Origin: JABFWF01 sp035539135
GTDB lineage: Bacteria; Pseudomonadota; Gammaproteobacteria; Xanthomonadales; Xanthomonadaceae
NCBI GenBank assembly: GCA_035539135.1
Contig: DATLJD010000008.1
Coordinates: 248,001 to 312,000 of the forward strand
Direction of reading: 5' to 3'
DNA: 64,000 bases
This document shows positions 41,349 through 49,604 of this stretch, piece after piece. Made by a program: the position numbers and the translations under genes. The notes beneath the pieces were generated by a model. That model made no database searches. It had not been told where the DNA came from and was given only the letters and a program-made list of their open reading frames with translations. Positions within the stretch are counted from its first letter, which is position 1, and every line of letters starts with the position of its first letter.

Positions 41349-42449
41349 TCACAGCCGCAGCGGCATCACCACGTGCCGGCACTTGTCGCTGCTGGCTTCG
41401 CGCACCAGCGCCGAGGAGTTCGCGTCCCGCAGTTGCAGGACCACGTGCTCGTCGCGCAACGCCGACAGCGCGTCCAGCAGGTAGTTGACGTTGAACCCGA
41501 TCGCCAGGCCGTCGACCTTGGTGTCCGCTTCGACTTCCTCCTGGGCTTCTTCCTGTTCGGGGTTGTGCGCGCTGATCTTCAGCTGGCCGGGCGACACCTC
41601 GACCCGCACGCCGCGGTACTTCTCGTTGGACAGGATCGCGGCGCGCTGCAGCGAAGCGCGCAGCGCCTCGCGGTCGATCCGCACCTCGCGGTCGGCGCCG
41701 ATCGGGATCACCGCCTCGTAATCGGGGAAGCGGCCATCGATCAGCTTGCTGGTAAAGGTGACGTCGTCGCGCTTGATGCGGATGTGGCTGCGGCCCATCT
41801 CCAGCTCGAGCTCGCGATCGCCGCCCTCGAGCAGGCGCTGCAGCTCGGTCACGCCTTTGCGCGGCACGATGATCTGGCGCTTGGCCTGGCCGCCGCCATC
41901 CAGCGGGGCCTCGCACAGGGCGAGCCGGTGGCCATCGGTGGCGACGCAACGCAGGCCCTGCTCGCGCAGGTCGAACAGCAGGCCGTTGAGGTAATAGCGC
42001 ACGTCCTGCTGGGCCATGGCGAAGGCGGTGCGCTCGATCAGCTCCTTCAGCGCCGCTTCCGGCACCCGCACCCGCTCGGTCGCCTCGACCTCGTCGATCG
42101 AGGGGAAGTCGTTGGCCGGCAGGCTGGACAGGGTGAAGCGGCTGCGCCCGGCCTGGACCGTGATCCGGTCGCCGGACTGGGAGACGGTGACCTTCGCCCC
42201 ATCGGGCAGGGCGCGCACGATCTCGAACAGCTTGCGGGCTGGGATCGTGGTTTCGCCGTCCTGGCCGTCCTCGACGGCCTGGCGGGCCACCATCTCGACC
42301 TCGAGGTCGGTGCCGGTCAGCGACAGCTGCCCGCCCTGGACCTGGACCAGCAGGTTGGCCAGCACCGGCAGGGTCTGGCGGCGCTCGACCACGTTGACGA
42401 CCTGGGCGAGCGGCTTCAGGAAGACTTCGCGTTGCAGGCTGAAACGCAT
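41349..42449 (-). CDS. dnaN: DNA polymerase III beta subunit (sliding clamp)
   Basis: 366 residues, the standard clamp length. It shows the three-domain pattern and typical segments: MRFSLQREVFLKPLAQVVNVVERRQTLPVLANLL, TTIPARKLFEIVRALPDGAKV, YYLNGLLFDLREQGLRCVATDGHRLAL and the C-terminal RHVVMPLRL hydrophobic cleft end. The ATG at 42449 has an AGGGGAA ribosome binding site 8 bases upstream; the longer reading to 42473 is not supported. Confidence 0.98.
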   Translation of the reverse strand: MRFSLQREVFLKPLAQVVNVVERRQTLPVLANLLVQVQGGQLSLTGTDLEVEMVARQAVEDGQDGETTIPARKLFEIVRALPDGAKVTVSQSGDRITVQAGRSRFTLSSLPANDFPSIDEVEATERVRVPEAALKELIERTAFAMAQQDVRYYLNGLLFDLREQGLRCVATDGHRLALCEAPLDGGGQAKRQIIVPRKGVTELQRLLEGGDRELELEMGRSHIRIKRDDVTFTSKLIDGRFPDYEAVIPIGADREVRIDREALRASLQRAAILSNEKYRGVRVEVSPGQLKISAHNPEQEEAQEEVEADTKVDGLAIGFNVNYLLDALSALRDEHVVLQLRDANSSALVREASSDKCRHVVMPLRL

Positions 42450-42615
42450 GCGTAAGGGTTCCCCTGGGTCCAAGCTTGAAAGGAGGGATAAATCAAGAAC
42501 TGGTGGTGCTGGAGGCCGTCCAAACCGGTTGAAACGTCATGCAAGCCACTGATTTTGAACGTAAAATGCGGGTGACGAAAGCGTGAACAAGCCAGCCGGG
42601 GCAGGGCGGACATCC

Positions 42616-42624
42616 TGTGGACAA
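42616..42624 (-). promoter_or_regulatory. DnaA box
   Basis: TTGTCCACA on the minus strand, one base from the consensus TTATCCACA. Confidence 0.7.
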
Positions 42625-42651
42625 TTTCTGGCGGTCTTCGCCGGTCGGGAG

Positions 42652-42660
42652 TTGTCCACA
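42652..42660 (+). promoter_or_regulatory. DnaA box
   Basis: TTGTCCACA on the plus strand, facing the other box with 27 bases between; 14 bases beyond the dnaA stop codon. Confidence 0.7.
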
Positions 42661-42673
42661 GCTTGCCCGGGGG

Positions 42674-44014
42674 TCACTCACTGAGTTTGCGGATCAGCTT
42701 GTCCCAGTCCTCCCGCAGCTTGCCGTCGGTTTCCAGCAACCCCCGGATCTGCCGGCAGGCGTGCAGCACGGTGGTGTGGTCGCGCCCGGCGAAGGCGTCG
42801 CCGATCTCGGGCAGCGAGTGCTCGGTCAGCTCCTTCGCCAGCGCCATCGCCACCTGGCGCGGGCGCGCCAGCGACCGTGTGCGCCGCTTGCCCAGCAAAT
42901 CCTTGATCTGCAGGCCGTAGTAGTCTGCCACGACCTTCTGGATGTTGGGGATGCCGATCGCCGCCTGCTGCGCACGCAGCAGGTCGCGGAGGGTTTCCTG
43001 GGCGAATTCGGGGGTGATCGGGCGGCCGGTGAAGTTGGCCTGCGCCGCCAGCGTGTTGAGCGCGCCCTCGAGGTCGCGCACGTTGGAGCGCATCTTCTTG
43101 GCGAGCAGGAAGGCGACGTCCTCGGGAATCGTGGTGCCGCGCTCGCGCGCCTTCGACAGCACGATCTGCGCGCGCGTCTCGAAATCCGGCGGATCGATCG
43201 CCACCGACAGGCCCCAGCCGAGGCGCGACTTCAGTCGCGGCTCCAGGCCGTCCACCTCGCGCGGATAACGGTCGCAGGTCAGGATGATCTGCTGCTTGCC
43301 GTCGAACAGCGCGTTGAAGGTGTGGAAGAACTCCTCCTGCGTGCGTTCCTTGCCGGCGAAGAACTGGATGTCGTCGATCAGCAGCGCGTCGATGGTCTGG
43401 AACTGGCGCTTGAACTGGTCGGCGGTCTTGTCCTGCAACGCGCGGAAGAAGGCGTTGTAGAAGTCGTTGCTGCGCAGGTACAGCACGCGCGCGCCCGGGT
43501 TGAGGCGGCGCATCTCGTTGCCGGCGGCGAACATCAGATGGGTCTTGCCCAGCCCGGTGCCGCCGTACAGCAGCAGCGGGTTGTGGGCGCGGTCGCCGGG
43601 CTTCTGCGCGGCCTGCCAGGCGGCGGCGCGGCCGAGCTGGTTGCTGCGGCCCTCGACGAAGTTGTCGAAGGTGTAATGGGTGTCGAGGTTGCCGTGGAAG
43701 GGTTCGCTGCCGGCGGACGCGCGACTGGCGAACACGGGGCCGGCCGGTGCGCCAGCAACCGGCGCGGCCGGCGGCTTGCGCAGCGAGCCGATCTCGAGGC
43801 TGACCTCGGCATTGCCGGCGAAATGGGCGAACAGCTCGCGGATGCGGGCGAGGTAGCGTGCGCGCACCTCCTCCATCACGAAGGCGTTGGGCGCGTACAG
43901 CACCAGGCCGTCGTCGTCGCGGCGACCGGCCTGCAGCGGCTTGAGCCAGGTGTGCACGTCCTCGGCGGGGAGTTCGGCTTCGAGGTGTTGCAGGCAGCGG
44001 GGCCAGGCATCCAT
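42674..44014 (-). CDS. dnaA: Chromosomal replication initiator protein DnaA
   Basis: 446 residues. Domain I lies about 1-75 (WPRCLQHLEAELPAEDVHTWLKPLQ), a short linker to 105, then the AAA+ domain with Walker A GGTGLGKTH (151-159), Walker B LLIDDIQFF (211-219) and the arginine finger region PRLKSRLGWGLSV. Domain IV carries the DnaA signature GRDHTTVLHACRQI (410-423). The ATG at 44014 matches the family N-terminus; the open frame continues upstream to 44761 through rpmH and rnpA antisense and is not coding. Confidence 0.98.
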   Translation of the reverse strand: MDAWPRCLQHLEAELPAEDVHTWLKPLQAGRRDDDGLVLYAPNAFVMEEVRARYLARIRELFAHFAGNAEVSLEIGSLRKPPAAPVAGAPAGPVFASRASAGSEPFHGNLDTHYTFDNFVEGRSNQLGRAAAWQAAQKPGDRAHNPLLLYGGTGLGKTHLMFAAGNEMRRLNPGARVLYLRSNDFYNAFFRALQDKTADQFKRQFQTIDALLIDDIQFFAGKERTQEEFFHTFNALFDGKQQIILTCDRYPREVDGLEPRLKSRLGWGLSVAIDPPDFETRAQIVLSKARERGTTIPEDVAFLLAKKMRSNVRDLEGALNTLAAQANFTGRPITPEFAQETLRDLLRAQQAAIGIPNIQKVVADYYGLQIKDLLGKRRTRSLARPRQVAMALAKELTEHSLPEIGDAFAGRDHTTVLHACRQIRGLLETDGKLREDWDKLIRKLSE

Positions 44015-44137
44015 GGAGTGTGCGCACCGAAAAGCTGGCCGCGCGACGAGTCGCGTCGCGATCCGGACAAGGGGGTCGGGCCAGCCTACCATCGCGGCTT
44101 CGGCACTGCATCCGCACGCGTCTGGTTCGAAGGCGGC

Positions 44138-44167
44138 GGGAGCCGGAATCCGGGAGCCGGTAGCCGG
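44138..44167. repeat. REP-like GC-rich repeat upstream of dnaA
   Basis: Composed of GGGAGCCGG, GGAATCC and GGGAGCCGG followed by TAGCCGG. These are the same words, in nearly the same order, as the inverted pair at the ttcA/rdgC junction. Confidence 0.65.
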
Positions 44168-44317
44168 CAAGGCGAAGGCGTTTTCGCAACGTCGTGGGAG
44201 CCTGGCGCATTCGTCCTGGTGGCGCCAACGCCAGATCGTCGTGTTCCGGGGCGCCATACGCTTTCGCGTGTCCAACCCGGCGCGTTCCGCTGCCAGGACG
44301 GCCAGCGTGGGTTTGCG

Positions 44318-44346
44318 TTGACCGAAGCCCCTCCGGACGCTAGACT
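44318..44346 (+). promoter_or_regulatory. Probable promoter of rpmH-rnpA-yidC
   Basis: TTGACC and TAGACT separated by exactly 17 bases, 35 bases upstream of the rpmH start codon. Confidence 0.6.
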
Positions 44347-44380
44347 TCCGAATCTTTTCTGTCGTTTCCCGGCGAGCGTC

Positions 44381-44521
44381 ATGGCCACCAAGCGCACTTT
44401 CCAGCCCAGCAACCTCAAGCGCAAGCGCGATCACGGCTTCCGCGCCCGCATGAAGACCGCCGACGGCCGCAAGGTCCTGGCTCGTCGTCGCGCCAAGGGC
44501 CGCAAGCGCCTGAGCGCCTGA
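44381..44521 (+). CDS. rpmH: 50S ribosomal protein L34
   Basis: 46 residues. The whole protein matches the L34 family: MATKRTFQPSNLKRKRDHGF, then RARMKTADGRKVLARRRAKGRKRL. First gene of the classical rpmH-rnpA-yidC-mnmE block, divergent from dnaA. Confidence 0.98.
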   Translation: MATKRTFQPSNLKRKRDHGFRARMKTADGRKVLARRRAKGRKRLSA

Positions 44522-44571
44522 TCGCGCGGGTCCGCCCGCCCGATCGCCCGGCGGCGCCCTCGCCGCCCGTG

Positions 44572-45054
44572 ATGACCGCGAATTCTTCCGACTCCGGCCG
44601 AGCGCGCCTGCCGCGCTCGGCGCGGGTGCGCGCGCGCGCCGAGTACGCGGCCGTCTTCGATGGCGCGCGTCGCTGCAGCCACCCGCTGCTGGCCCTGCAC
44701 TGGCTCGCCGACGCCGCGCCCGCGCGCCTCGGCCTGGCCGTCTCCCGCAAGGTGGATCCACGCGCGGTCGCCCGCAACCGGATCAAGCGCGTGCTGCGCG
44801 CCCATTTCCGTACCCTGCGACCCCGCCTGCCCGGCGGCGCCTACGTGCTGGTCGCCCGTCCGCCGGCCGCCCAGGCCGACAACGCCGCCCTGCGTGCCGC
44901 GTTCGACAGCCTGCTGGCCCGCGCCGGCGCGTTGCCGCCCACCGCCCCCGCCGGCACAATGCCCGCTTCCGCGGCGTCTCCGTCCGGCGCGACGCCTTCC
45001 TCCGGCCCACACGACCCACCGCGCGCCGCGCGGCCGAGCCTGCCTGCCCGATGA
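44572..45054 (+). CDS. rnpA: Ribonuclease P protein component
   Basis: 160 residues. It assists the RNase P RNA in 5' maturation of tRNAs. The family RNR-like motif is LGLAVSRKVDPRAVARNRIKRVLRAHFR; LPRSARVRARAEYAAVF is the N-terminal strand. About 40 Pro/Ser/Ala-rich residues extend beyond the usual end of the domain, and the stop overlaps the yidC ATG (ATGA). The start may be ATG 44572 or the adjacent GTG 44569. No yidD lies between rnpA and yidC. Confidence 0.93.
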   Translation: MTANSSDSGRARLPRSARVRARAEYAAVFDGARRCSHPLLALHWLADAAPARLGLAVSRKVDPRAVARNRIKRVLRAHFRTLRPRLPGGAYVLVARPPAAQADNAALRAAFDSLLARAGALPPTAPAGTMPASAASPSGATPSSGPHDPPRAARPSLPAR

Positions 45055-46751
45055 ACCAGACCCGCACCTTCCTGATCCTCGCGTGGCTGATGGTGGCCAC
45101 CTTCCTGTGGATGGCCTGGACCCGTGAGCACGCCGCGCCTGCGCCGGCGGCGACCGCCAGCAGCCAGCCGGCCGCGACGGCCGCCGTCGCGGACGACGCC
45201 GGCGTGCCCGCGGTACCGCAGGCGCCCGCCGCCGCGGCGACCCCGGCCGCGCCAGCGATGTCGGCCGCGGCGCCCGCGGCATCGGTGCCGGTCGTCTCGG
45301 TCACCACCGACGTGCTGCAGGTGCGCCTGGACGGCGGCAGCGTGCGCAGCGCGCGGCTGACCGGCTTCCCGCAGACCACCGAGCCCGGCAGTCCGCCGGT
45401 GCAGCTGTTCGCCGACGATCCCGCGCGCCTGTTCGAGGCGCAGAGCGGCTGGGTCAGCGGCAGCGGCGCCGCGCCCAGCCACGAGGCCTTCGTGCCGGTG
45501 GAAGCGGCGCGCAGCTACGCGCTCGCGCCGGGCGCGAACACCCTCGACGTGCCGTTCGTCTGGCACGGGCCGAACGGGGTGACCGTCCGCCGCGTCTACA
45601 CCTTCACCCGCGGCGATTACGCGATCGGCGTGCGCGACACCGTCGTCAACCAGGGCGGCGCGCCGTGGCAGGGCCATGTCTACCGCCAGCTGCTGCGGGT
45701 GCCGCCGCAGGTCAAGTCGGGCTTCACCCATCCCGAGTCCTACAGCTTCCACGGCGCCGCCTGGTACAGCGCGCAGGACAAGTTCGAGAAGCGCAAGTTC
45801 GACAAGTACGGCGACGAGGCGCCGCTGCAGAAGGAAGTGAAGGGCGGCTGGATCGCGATGCTCCAGCACCACTTCTTCGCCGCGTGGATCCCGGCCGCGG
45901 ACGACACCACCACCTTCTCCACCGACGTGCTGCCGGGCGGCGCCGCGCAGCGCATGCTGATCCGCGAGGTGGGACCGGGCGTGAACGTGGCGCCGGGCCA
46001 GCAGGCGCAGACCAGCGCGCGGTTGTGGGTCGGGCCGAAGCTGGTCGCCAAGATCGACGCGCAGCGCGTGCCCGGGCTGGAGCGGGCGGTGGACTTCAGC
46101 AGCTACGGCTGGCTGGCGTGGATCGCGGGCCTGCTGTTCTCGGTGCTGGCCTTCCTGCACGGCCTGTTCGGCAACTGGGGCTGGGCGATCATCGGCCTGG
46201 TGGTGATCGTCAAGGCGCTGATGTTCCCCTTGTCGGCGGCGCAGTACAAAAGCGCGGCGAAGATGCGCCGCTTCCAGCCGCGCATCGAGCAGCTCAAGGA
46301 GCGCTACGGCGACGACAAGCAGAAGTTCCAGCTGGCGCTGATGGAGCTGTACAAGAAGGAGAAGATCAACCCGGTCGGCGGCTGCCTGCCGGTGCTGGTG
46401 CAGATGCCGGTGTTCCTCGCCCTGTACTGGGTGCTGCTGGAATCGGTGGAGCTGCGCCAGGCGCCGTGGATCGGCTGGATCCAGAACCTGACCGCGCCCG
46501 ATCCGTTCTTCATCCTGCCCGCGCTCAACGTCGCCGTGACCTGGGCGACGCAGAAGCTGACGCCGATGCCGGGCATGGATCCGACGCAGAAGAAGCTGAT
46601 GCAGTTCATGCCGATCGCGATGGGCGTGATGTTCGCCTTCTTCCCGGCCGGCCTGGTGCTGTACTGGGTGACCAACGGTTCGCTCGGCCTGCTGCAGCAG
46701 TGGTGGATGACGCGCAAGTACGGCGGCGCGGCGCAACCGGCCAAGGCCTGA
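45051..46751 (+). CDS. yidC: Membrane protein insertase YidC
   Basis: 566 residues. An N-terminal membrane helix (RTFLILAWLMVATFLWMAW) is followed by an Ala/Pro-rich linker, the periplasmic beta-sandwich (about 80-335), and the five-helix conserved core. Core motifs are NWGWAIIGLVVIVKALMFPLSAAQYKSAAKMRRFQPRI, the C1 loop ELYKKEKINPVGGCLPVLVQMPVFLALYWVL, and the final helix FPAGLVLYWVTNGSLGLLQQWWM. It inserts inner-membrane proteins with or without SecYEG. It overlaps rnpA by four bases. Confidence 0.97.
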   Translation: MNQTRTFLILAWLMVATFLWMAWTREHAAPAPAATASSQPAATAAVADDAGVPAVPQAPAAAATPAAPAMSAAAPAASVPVVSVTTDVLQVRLDGGSVRSARLTGFPQTTEPGSPPVQLFADDPARLFEAQSGWVSGSGAAPSHEAFVPVEAARSYALAPGANTLDVPFVWHGPNGVTVRRVYTFTRGDYAIGVRDTVVNQGGAPWQGHVYRQLLRVPPQVKSGFTHPESYSFHGAAWYSAQDKFEKRKFDKYGDEAPLQKEVKGGWIAMLQHHFFAAWIPAADDTTTFSTDVLPGGAAQRMLIREVGPGVNVAPGQQAQTSARLWVGPKLVAKIDAQRVPGLERAVDFSSYGWLAWIAGLLFSVLAFLHGLFGNWGWAIIGLVVIVKALMFPLSAAQYKSAAKMRRFQPRIEQLKERYGDDKQKFQLALMELYKKEKINPVGGCLPVLVQMPVFLALYWVLLESVELRQAPWIGWIQNLTAPDPFFILPALNVAVTWATQKLTPMPGMDPTQKKLMQFMPIAMGVMFAFFPAGLVLYWVTNGSLGLLQQWWMTRKYGGAAQPAKA

Positions 46752-46773
46752 CCGGCACGACCCCGTCCACGAG

Positions 46774-46798
46774 GAGGCCCGCCGCGCGCGGGCTTCTT
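46774..46798 (+). terminator. Possible terminator between yidC and mnmE
   Basis: Stem AGGCCCGC/GCGGGCTT (one G-T pair) with a 5-base loop, followed by CTTCTTCG. The T run is interrupted, so termination is probably partial. Confidence 0.4.
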
Positions 46799-46833
46799 CG
46801 TGTGCGGCGCCGGGTTCTGCGAGGATGACGCGC

Positions 46834-48171
46834 ATGGCCGCGGACACCGACACCATCGTCGCGATCGCCACCGCCGGCGGCTCGGCCGGCATCGGCGTGG
46901 TGCGCCTGTCGGGGCCGCGCGCGCCGGCGATCGCGCGCGACCTGTGCGCGCGCACGCTGCGACCGCGGCATGCGCACCACGTGCGCTTCCGCGATGCCGG
47001 CGGCGACACCATCGACGACGGGATCGCGCTGCTGTTCGCCGCGCCGGCCAGCTTCACCGGCGAGGACGTGGTCGAACTGCAGGCGCACGGCAGCCCGGCG
47101 GTGCTGCGCGAACTGGTCGCGCGTTGCGTCGCGCTCGGCGCGCGGATGGCGCGGCCCGGCGAGTTCAGCGAACGCGCCTTCCTCAACGGCAAGCTCGACC
47201 TCGCCCAGGCCGAGGCGGTCGCCGACCTGATCGCCGCCGGCGATGCGCGCGCGGCCCGCGCCGCGCGCCGCGCGCTGGACGGCGTGTTCTCGCGACGCGT
47301 CGAGGCGCTCGCCGCCGACCTGCTGCGCCTGCGCGTGCACGTCGAGGCGGCGATCGACTTCGCCGACGAACCGCTCGACACCCTCGGCGGCGACGCGGTG
47401 CGTCGCGGTCTGTCCACCGCGCAGGCCGCGCTGTCCGGGCTGCTCGCCGACGCCGAGCGCGGGCAGAAGCTGCGCGACGGCCTGCACGCGGTGCTGGTCG
47501 GCCCGCCGAATGCGGGCAAGAGCTCGCTGCTCAATGCGCTCGCCGGCAGCGAGCGGGCGATCGTGACCGACATCGCCGGCACCACCCGCGACCTGCTGCG
47601 GGAGACGATCCGGATCGACGGCCTGGAACTGACCCTGGTCGACACCGCCGGCCTGCGCGAGGGCGGCGATGCGATCGAGCGCGAGGGCATGCGCCGCGCG
47701 CAGGCCGAACTCGCCCGCGCCGATCTCGCCCTGGTCGTGCTCGACGCGCGCGAACCCGACGCCGGTCGCGCCGCGGTCGCGCCGGCGCTGGCGGGCATCG
47801 GGCAGGTGCTGTGGCTGCACAACAAGGCCGACCTGCTCGAGGCGCCACCGTCCGCCGCCGGCGCCGCGACCCTGCTCGTGTCCGCACGCACCGGGCTCGG
47901 CCTCGACGCCCTGCATGCGCGCCTGCGCGACATCGCGGGTGCCGGCGACGGCGCCGAGGGCGCGTTCACCGCCCGCGCCCGCCACGTCGCTGCCCTGCGT
48001 GCCGCCGCCGCGGAGCTCGAGGAGGCGCTGGCGGCCTGCGATGCCGAGGCGCTGGAGCTCGCCGCCGAGTCGCTGCGCGCCGCGCACGATGCGCTCGGCG
48101 CGATCACCGGCAAGGTCGGCGCCGACGCGCTACTGGGTCACATTTTCGCGTCCTTCTGCATCGGCAAGTAG
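46834..48171 (+). CDS. mnmE: tRNA uridine-5-carboxymethylaminomethyl(34) GTPase MnmE
   Basis: 445 residues. With MnmG it modifies wobble uridine 34. The N-terminal domain TDTIVAIATAGGSAGIGVVRLSG binds formyl-tetrahydrofolate. The inserted G domain has GPPNAGKSSLLN (G1), DIAGTTRD (G2), DTAGLR (G3) and NKAD (G4). The C-terminal FCIGK carries the conserved Cys. The ATG at 46834 is chosen because GAGG lies at the right distance; at the upstream ATG (46825) it would be too close. Confidence 0.96.
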   Translation: MAADTDTIVAIATAGGSAGIGVVRLSGPRAPAIARDLCARTLRPRHAHHVRFRDAGGDTIDDGIALLFAAPASFTGEDVVELQAHGSPAVLRELVARCVALGARMARPGEFSERAFLNGKLDLAQAEAVADLIAAGDARAARAARRALDGVFSRRVEALAADLLRLRVHVEAAIDFADEPLDTLGGDAVRRGLSTAQAALSGLLADAERGQKLRDGLHAVLVGPPNAGKSSLLNALAGSERAIVTDIAGTTRDLLRETIRIDGLELTLVDTAGLREGGDAIEREGMRRAQAELARADLALVVLDAREPDAGRAAVAPALAGIGQVLWLHNKADLLEAPPSAAGAATLLVSARTGLGLDALHARLRDIAGAGDGAEGAFTARARHVAALRAAAAELEEALAACDAEALELAAESLRAAHDALGAITGKVGADALLGHIFASFCIGK

Positions 48172-48265
48172 CCACGCCGGGGCGCGGGAGTTGACAAACG
48201 GGCCGTCCTGTCGCGTCCTTAGGGGGGCGTGCGGCCTCCGTCGCACAGTCAGGGGAGCGTTTTCG

Positions 48266-49297
48266 ATGTCCGTGAAGCCTTTGCAGGCGCGACCGGTGTC
48301 CTTGGGACTGGTTGCCGGCCTGGCCGTTCTCTGCGCCGTGGCCGGGTGCAAGAAGGAAGCTGCTGCGCCCGAGCCCGGCGCCAGCACCACCACGCCGGCC
48401 GCACAGCAGCAGCCACAGCAACAGGCCGTCGCCATGCCCGCCGTGTCCGAGAAGGTCGCCGCGATGGACGCCGACGCGCTGCGCGACGCCGCCCGCAAGG
48501 CACAGGCCGAGCAGCGCCTGTACGCCCCGGCCGGCGACAACGCGGTCGAGTACTACCTCGCCTTGCGCGACAAGGCGCCGGGCGATCCGGGCGTCGCCAG
48601 CGCGCTGACCGACCTGATGCCGTACACGGTCATCGCCACCGAACAGAGCATCAATCGCGAAGACTTCGCCGAGGCCCAGCGCCTGTACGCGCTGCTGGAG
48701 AAGGCCGACCCGAACGCGCCGGCGCTGCCGCGCCTGAAGGACTCGATCGCCCGCCAGCAGCAGGCGGTCGCCCAGCGCGCGGAGCAGGAGAAGGTGAAGG
48801 CGGAGGAAGACGCCAAGCGCCAGGCCGAGCTGGAGAAGCAGCGCGCCGCCGACCAGCAGCGCGCCCAGCAGCAGGCGGCGCAGCAGCTCGCCGCACAGCA
48901 GGCGGAGCAGCAGCGCCAAGCCGAGCAGGCGCGGCTGGCCGAGCAGCAGCGTCAGGCCGAGGCCGCGGCCGCCGCGCAGCGCGCGGCCCAGCAGCGTCCC
49001 GCCCAGCAACCGGCGCAGACCGCCGCGGCGCGGCCGAGCGCGAACGATTTGCGTCCGATCAGCACCCCGGCGCCGCGGTACCCGACCGAGGCCTATCGCG
49101 CCGGCACGTCGGGCGAGGTCCAGGTCGAGTTCACGGTCGCCGCCGACGGCTCGGTGTCGGACGTGCGCGTGGTCCGCGCCAGCCCGCCGCGGGTGTTCGA
49201 CCGCGAGGCGGTCGCCGCGGTCAAGCGCTGGCGCTTCCAGCCGATCGGCGCGCCGGTCACCACCCGCCGCACCATCAGCTTCAACCCGGGGGGGTGA
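48266..49297 (+). CDS. TonB C-terminal domain lipoprotein (energy transducer-like)
   Basis: 343 residues. A lipoprotein-type signal (LVAGLAVLCAVAGC, Cys28) is followed by a helical region with weak TPR character (65-165). A Gln/Ala/Glu-rich coiled coil (165-250) then leads to a C-terminal TonB-like domain (RYPTEAYRAGTSGEVQVEFTVAADGSVSDVRVVRASPPRVFDREAVAAVKRWRFQP). Since the N-terminus looks lipidated rather than a membrane anchor, it may not couple to ExbBD. A good ribosome binding site (AGGGGAG) precedes the ATG. Confidence 0.8.
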   Translation: MSVKPLQARPVSLGLVAGLAVLCAVAGCKKEAAAPEPGASTTTPAAQQQPQQQAVAMPAVSEKVAAMDADALRDAARKAQAEQRLYAPAGDNAVEYYLALRDKAPGDPGVASALTDLMPYTVIATEQSINREDFAEAQRLYALLEKADPNAPALPRLKDSIARQQQAVAQRAEQEKVKAEEDAKRQAELEKQRAADQQRAQQQAAQQLAAQQAEQQRQAEQARLAEQQRQAEAAAAAQRAAQQRPAQQPAQTAAARPSANDLRPISTPAPRYPTEAYRAGTSGEVQVEFTVAADGSVSDVRVVRASPPRVFDREAVAAVKRWRFQPIGAPVTTRRTISFNPGG

Positions 49298-49310
49298 GGC
49301 ACCGCGTCTA

Positions 49311-49333
49311 GCCGATGCCCCACCGGCATCGGC
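49311..49333. terminator. Stem-loop after the TonB-domain gene
   Basis: A perfect 9-base stem GCCGATGCC/GGCATCGGC with a 5-base loop, 14 bases after the stop codon. There is no T run, so it may be an RNA-stabilising or rho-linked structure rather than an intrinsic terminator. Confidence 0.4.
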
Positions 49334-49339
49334 TGCGGT

Positions 49340-49579
49340 GCCGAACGCCCGGCCATGGATGGCCGGGCCGGGCGATCCGAAGCCCGCGCCCCAGCGCCAA
49401 GGATGACATCACGCACCGTTCCCGAAGCGATCCGCTCACCGCGGCACTGCCGCGTGGCCTGCCGAACGCCCGGCCATGGATGGCCGGGCCGGGCGTTCCC
49501 AAGCCCGAGGGGTAGCGCCAAGGACGGCAGCCCGTGGTTCTTCGAAGCGATCCGCTCACGCGGCACTGCCGCCTGGCTT
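49340..49579. repeat. Two tandem copies of a roughly 120-base hairpin repeat
   Basis: Unit 1 is 49340-49460 and unit 2 is 49461-49579. Each starts with the same 35 bases, including the near-palindrome CCCGGCCATGGATGGCCGGG, and ends with GCGATCCGCTCA(CC)GCGGCACTGCCGC. The middle part is diverged (AGCGCCAAGGA is shared). The units fill almost the whole 307-base gap between the convergent genes; no reading frame with coding character is seen. Confidence 0.8.
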
Positions 49580-49604
49580 GTTTCACGGATCGCAAGACGC
49601 CCGT

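Larger units (their letters stand above)
42450..42673. other. oriC: Probable chromosomal replication origin (oriC), dnaA-dnaN intergenic region
   Basis: 224 bases between dnaA and dnaN, more AT-rich than anything nearby. It contains two DnaA boxes in opposite orientation near the dnaA side, and AT-rich patches (AGGGATAAATCAAG at 42482-42495, CTGATTTTGAACGTAAAATG at 42549-42568) towards dnaN. Clustered parS sites, the dnaA-gyrB block and the strand switch at rpmH all support an origin here. Only two strong boxes are visible, fewer than in many origins, so part of oriC could lie elsewhere. Confidence 0.7.
44015..44380. other. rpmH-dnaA divergent intergenic region
   Basis: 366 bases. It holds a REP-like repeat (44138-44167) and the rpmH promoter (44318-44346). 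I see no consensus DnaA box here and no convincing open reading frame. The nearest look-alike is TTGTCCGGA on the minus strand, three bases off. The dnaA promoter must lie in the left half, but no clear hexamers were found. Confidence 0.6.

Noticed and set aside
44050..44062. TTGTCCGGA on the minus strand in the rpmH-dnaA region
   Set aside because: Three mismatches to the DnaA box consensus; not counted as a box.
44841..48113. Long minus-strand open frame opposite yidC and mnmE
   Set aside because: Both plus-strand genes are certain; the frame is a GC-driven shadow.
48190..48200. TTGACA upstream of the TonB-domain lipoprotein
   Set aside because: No acceptable -10 hexamer at 16-18 bases.
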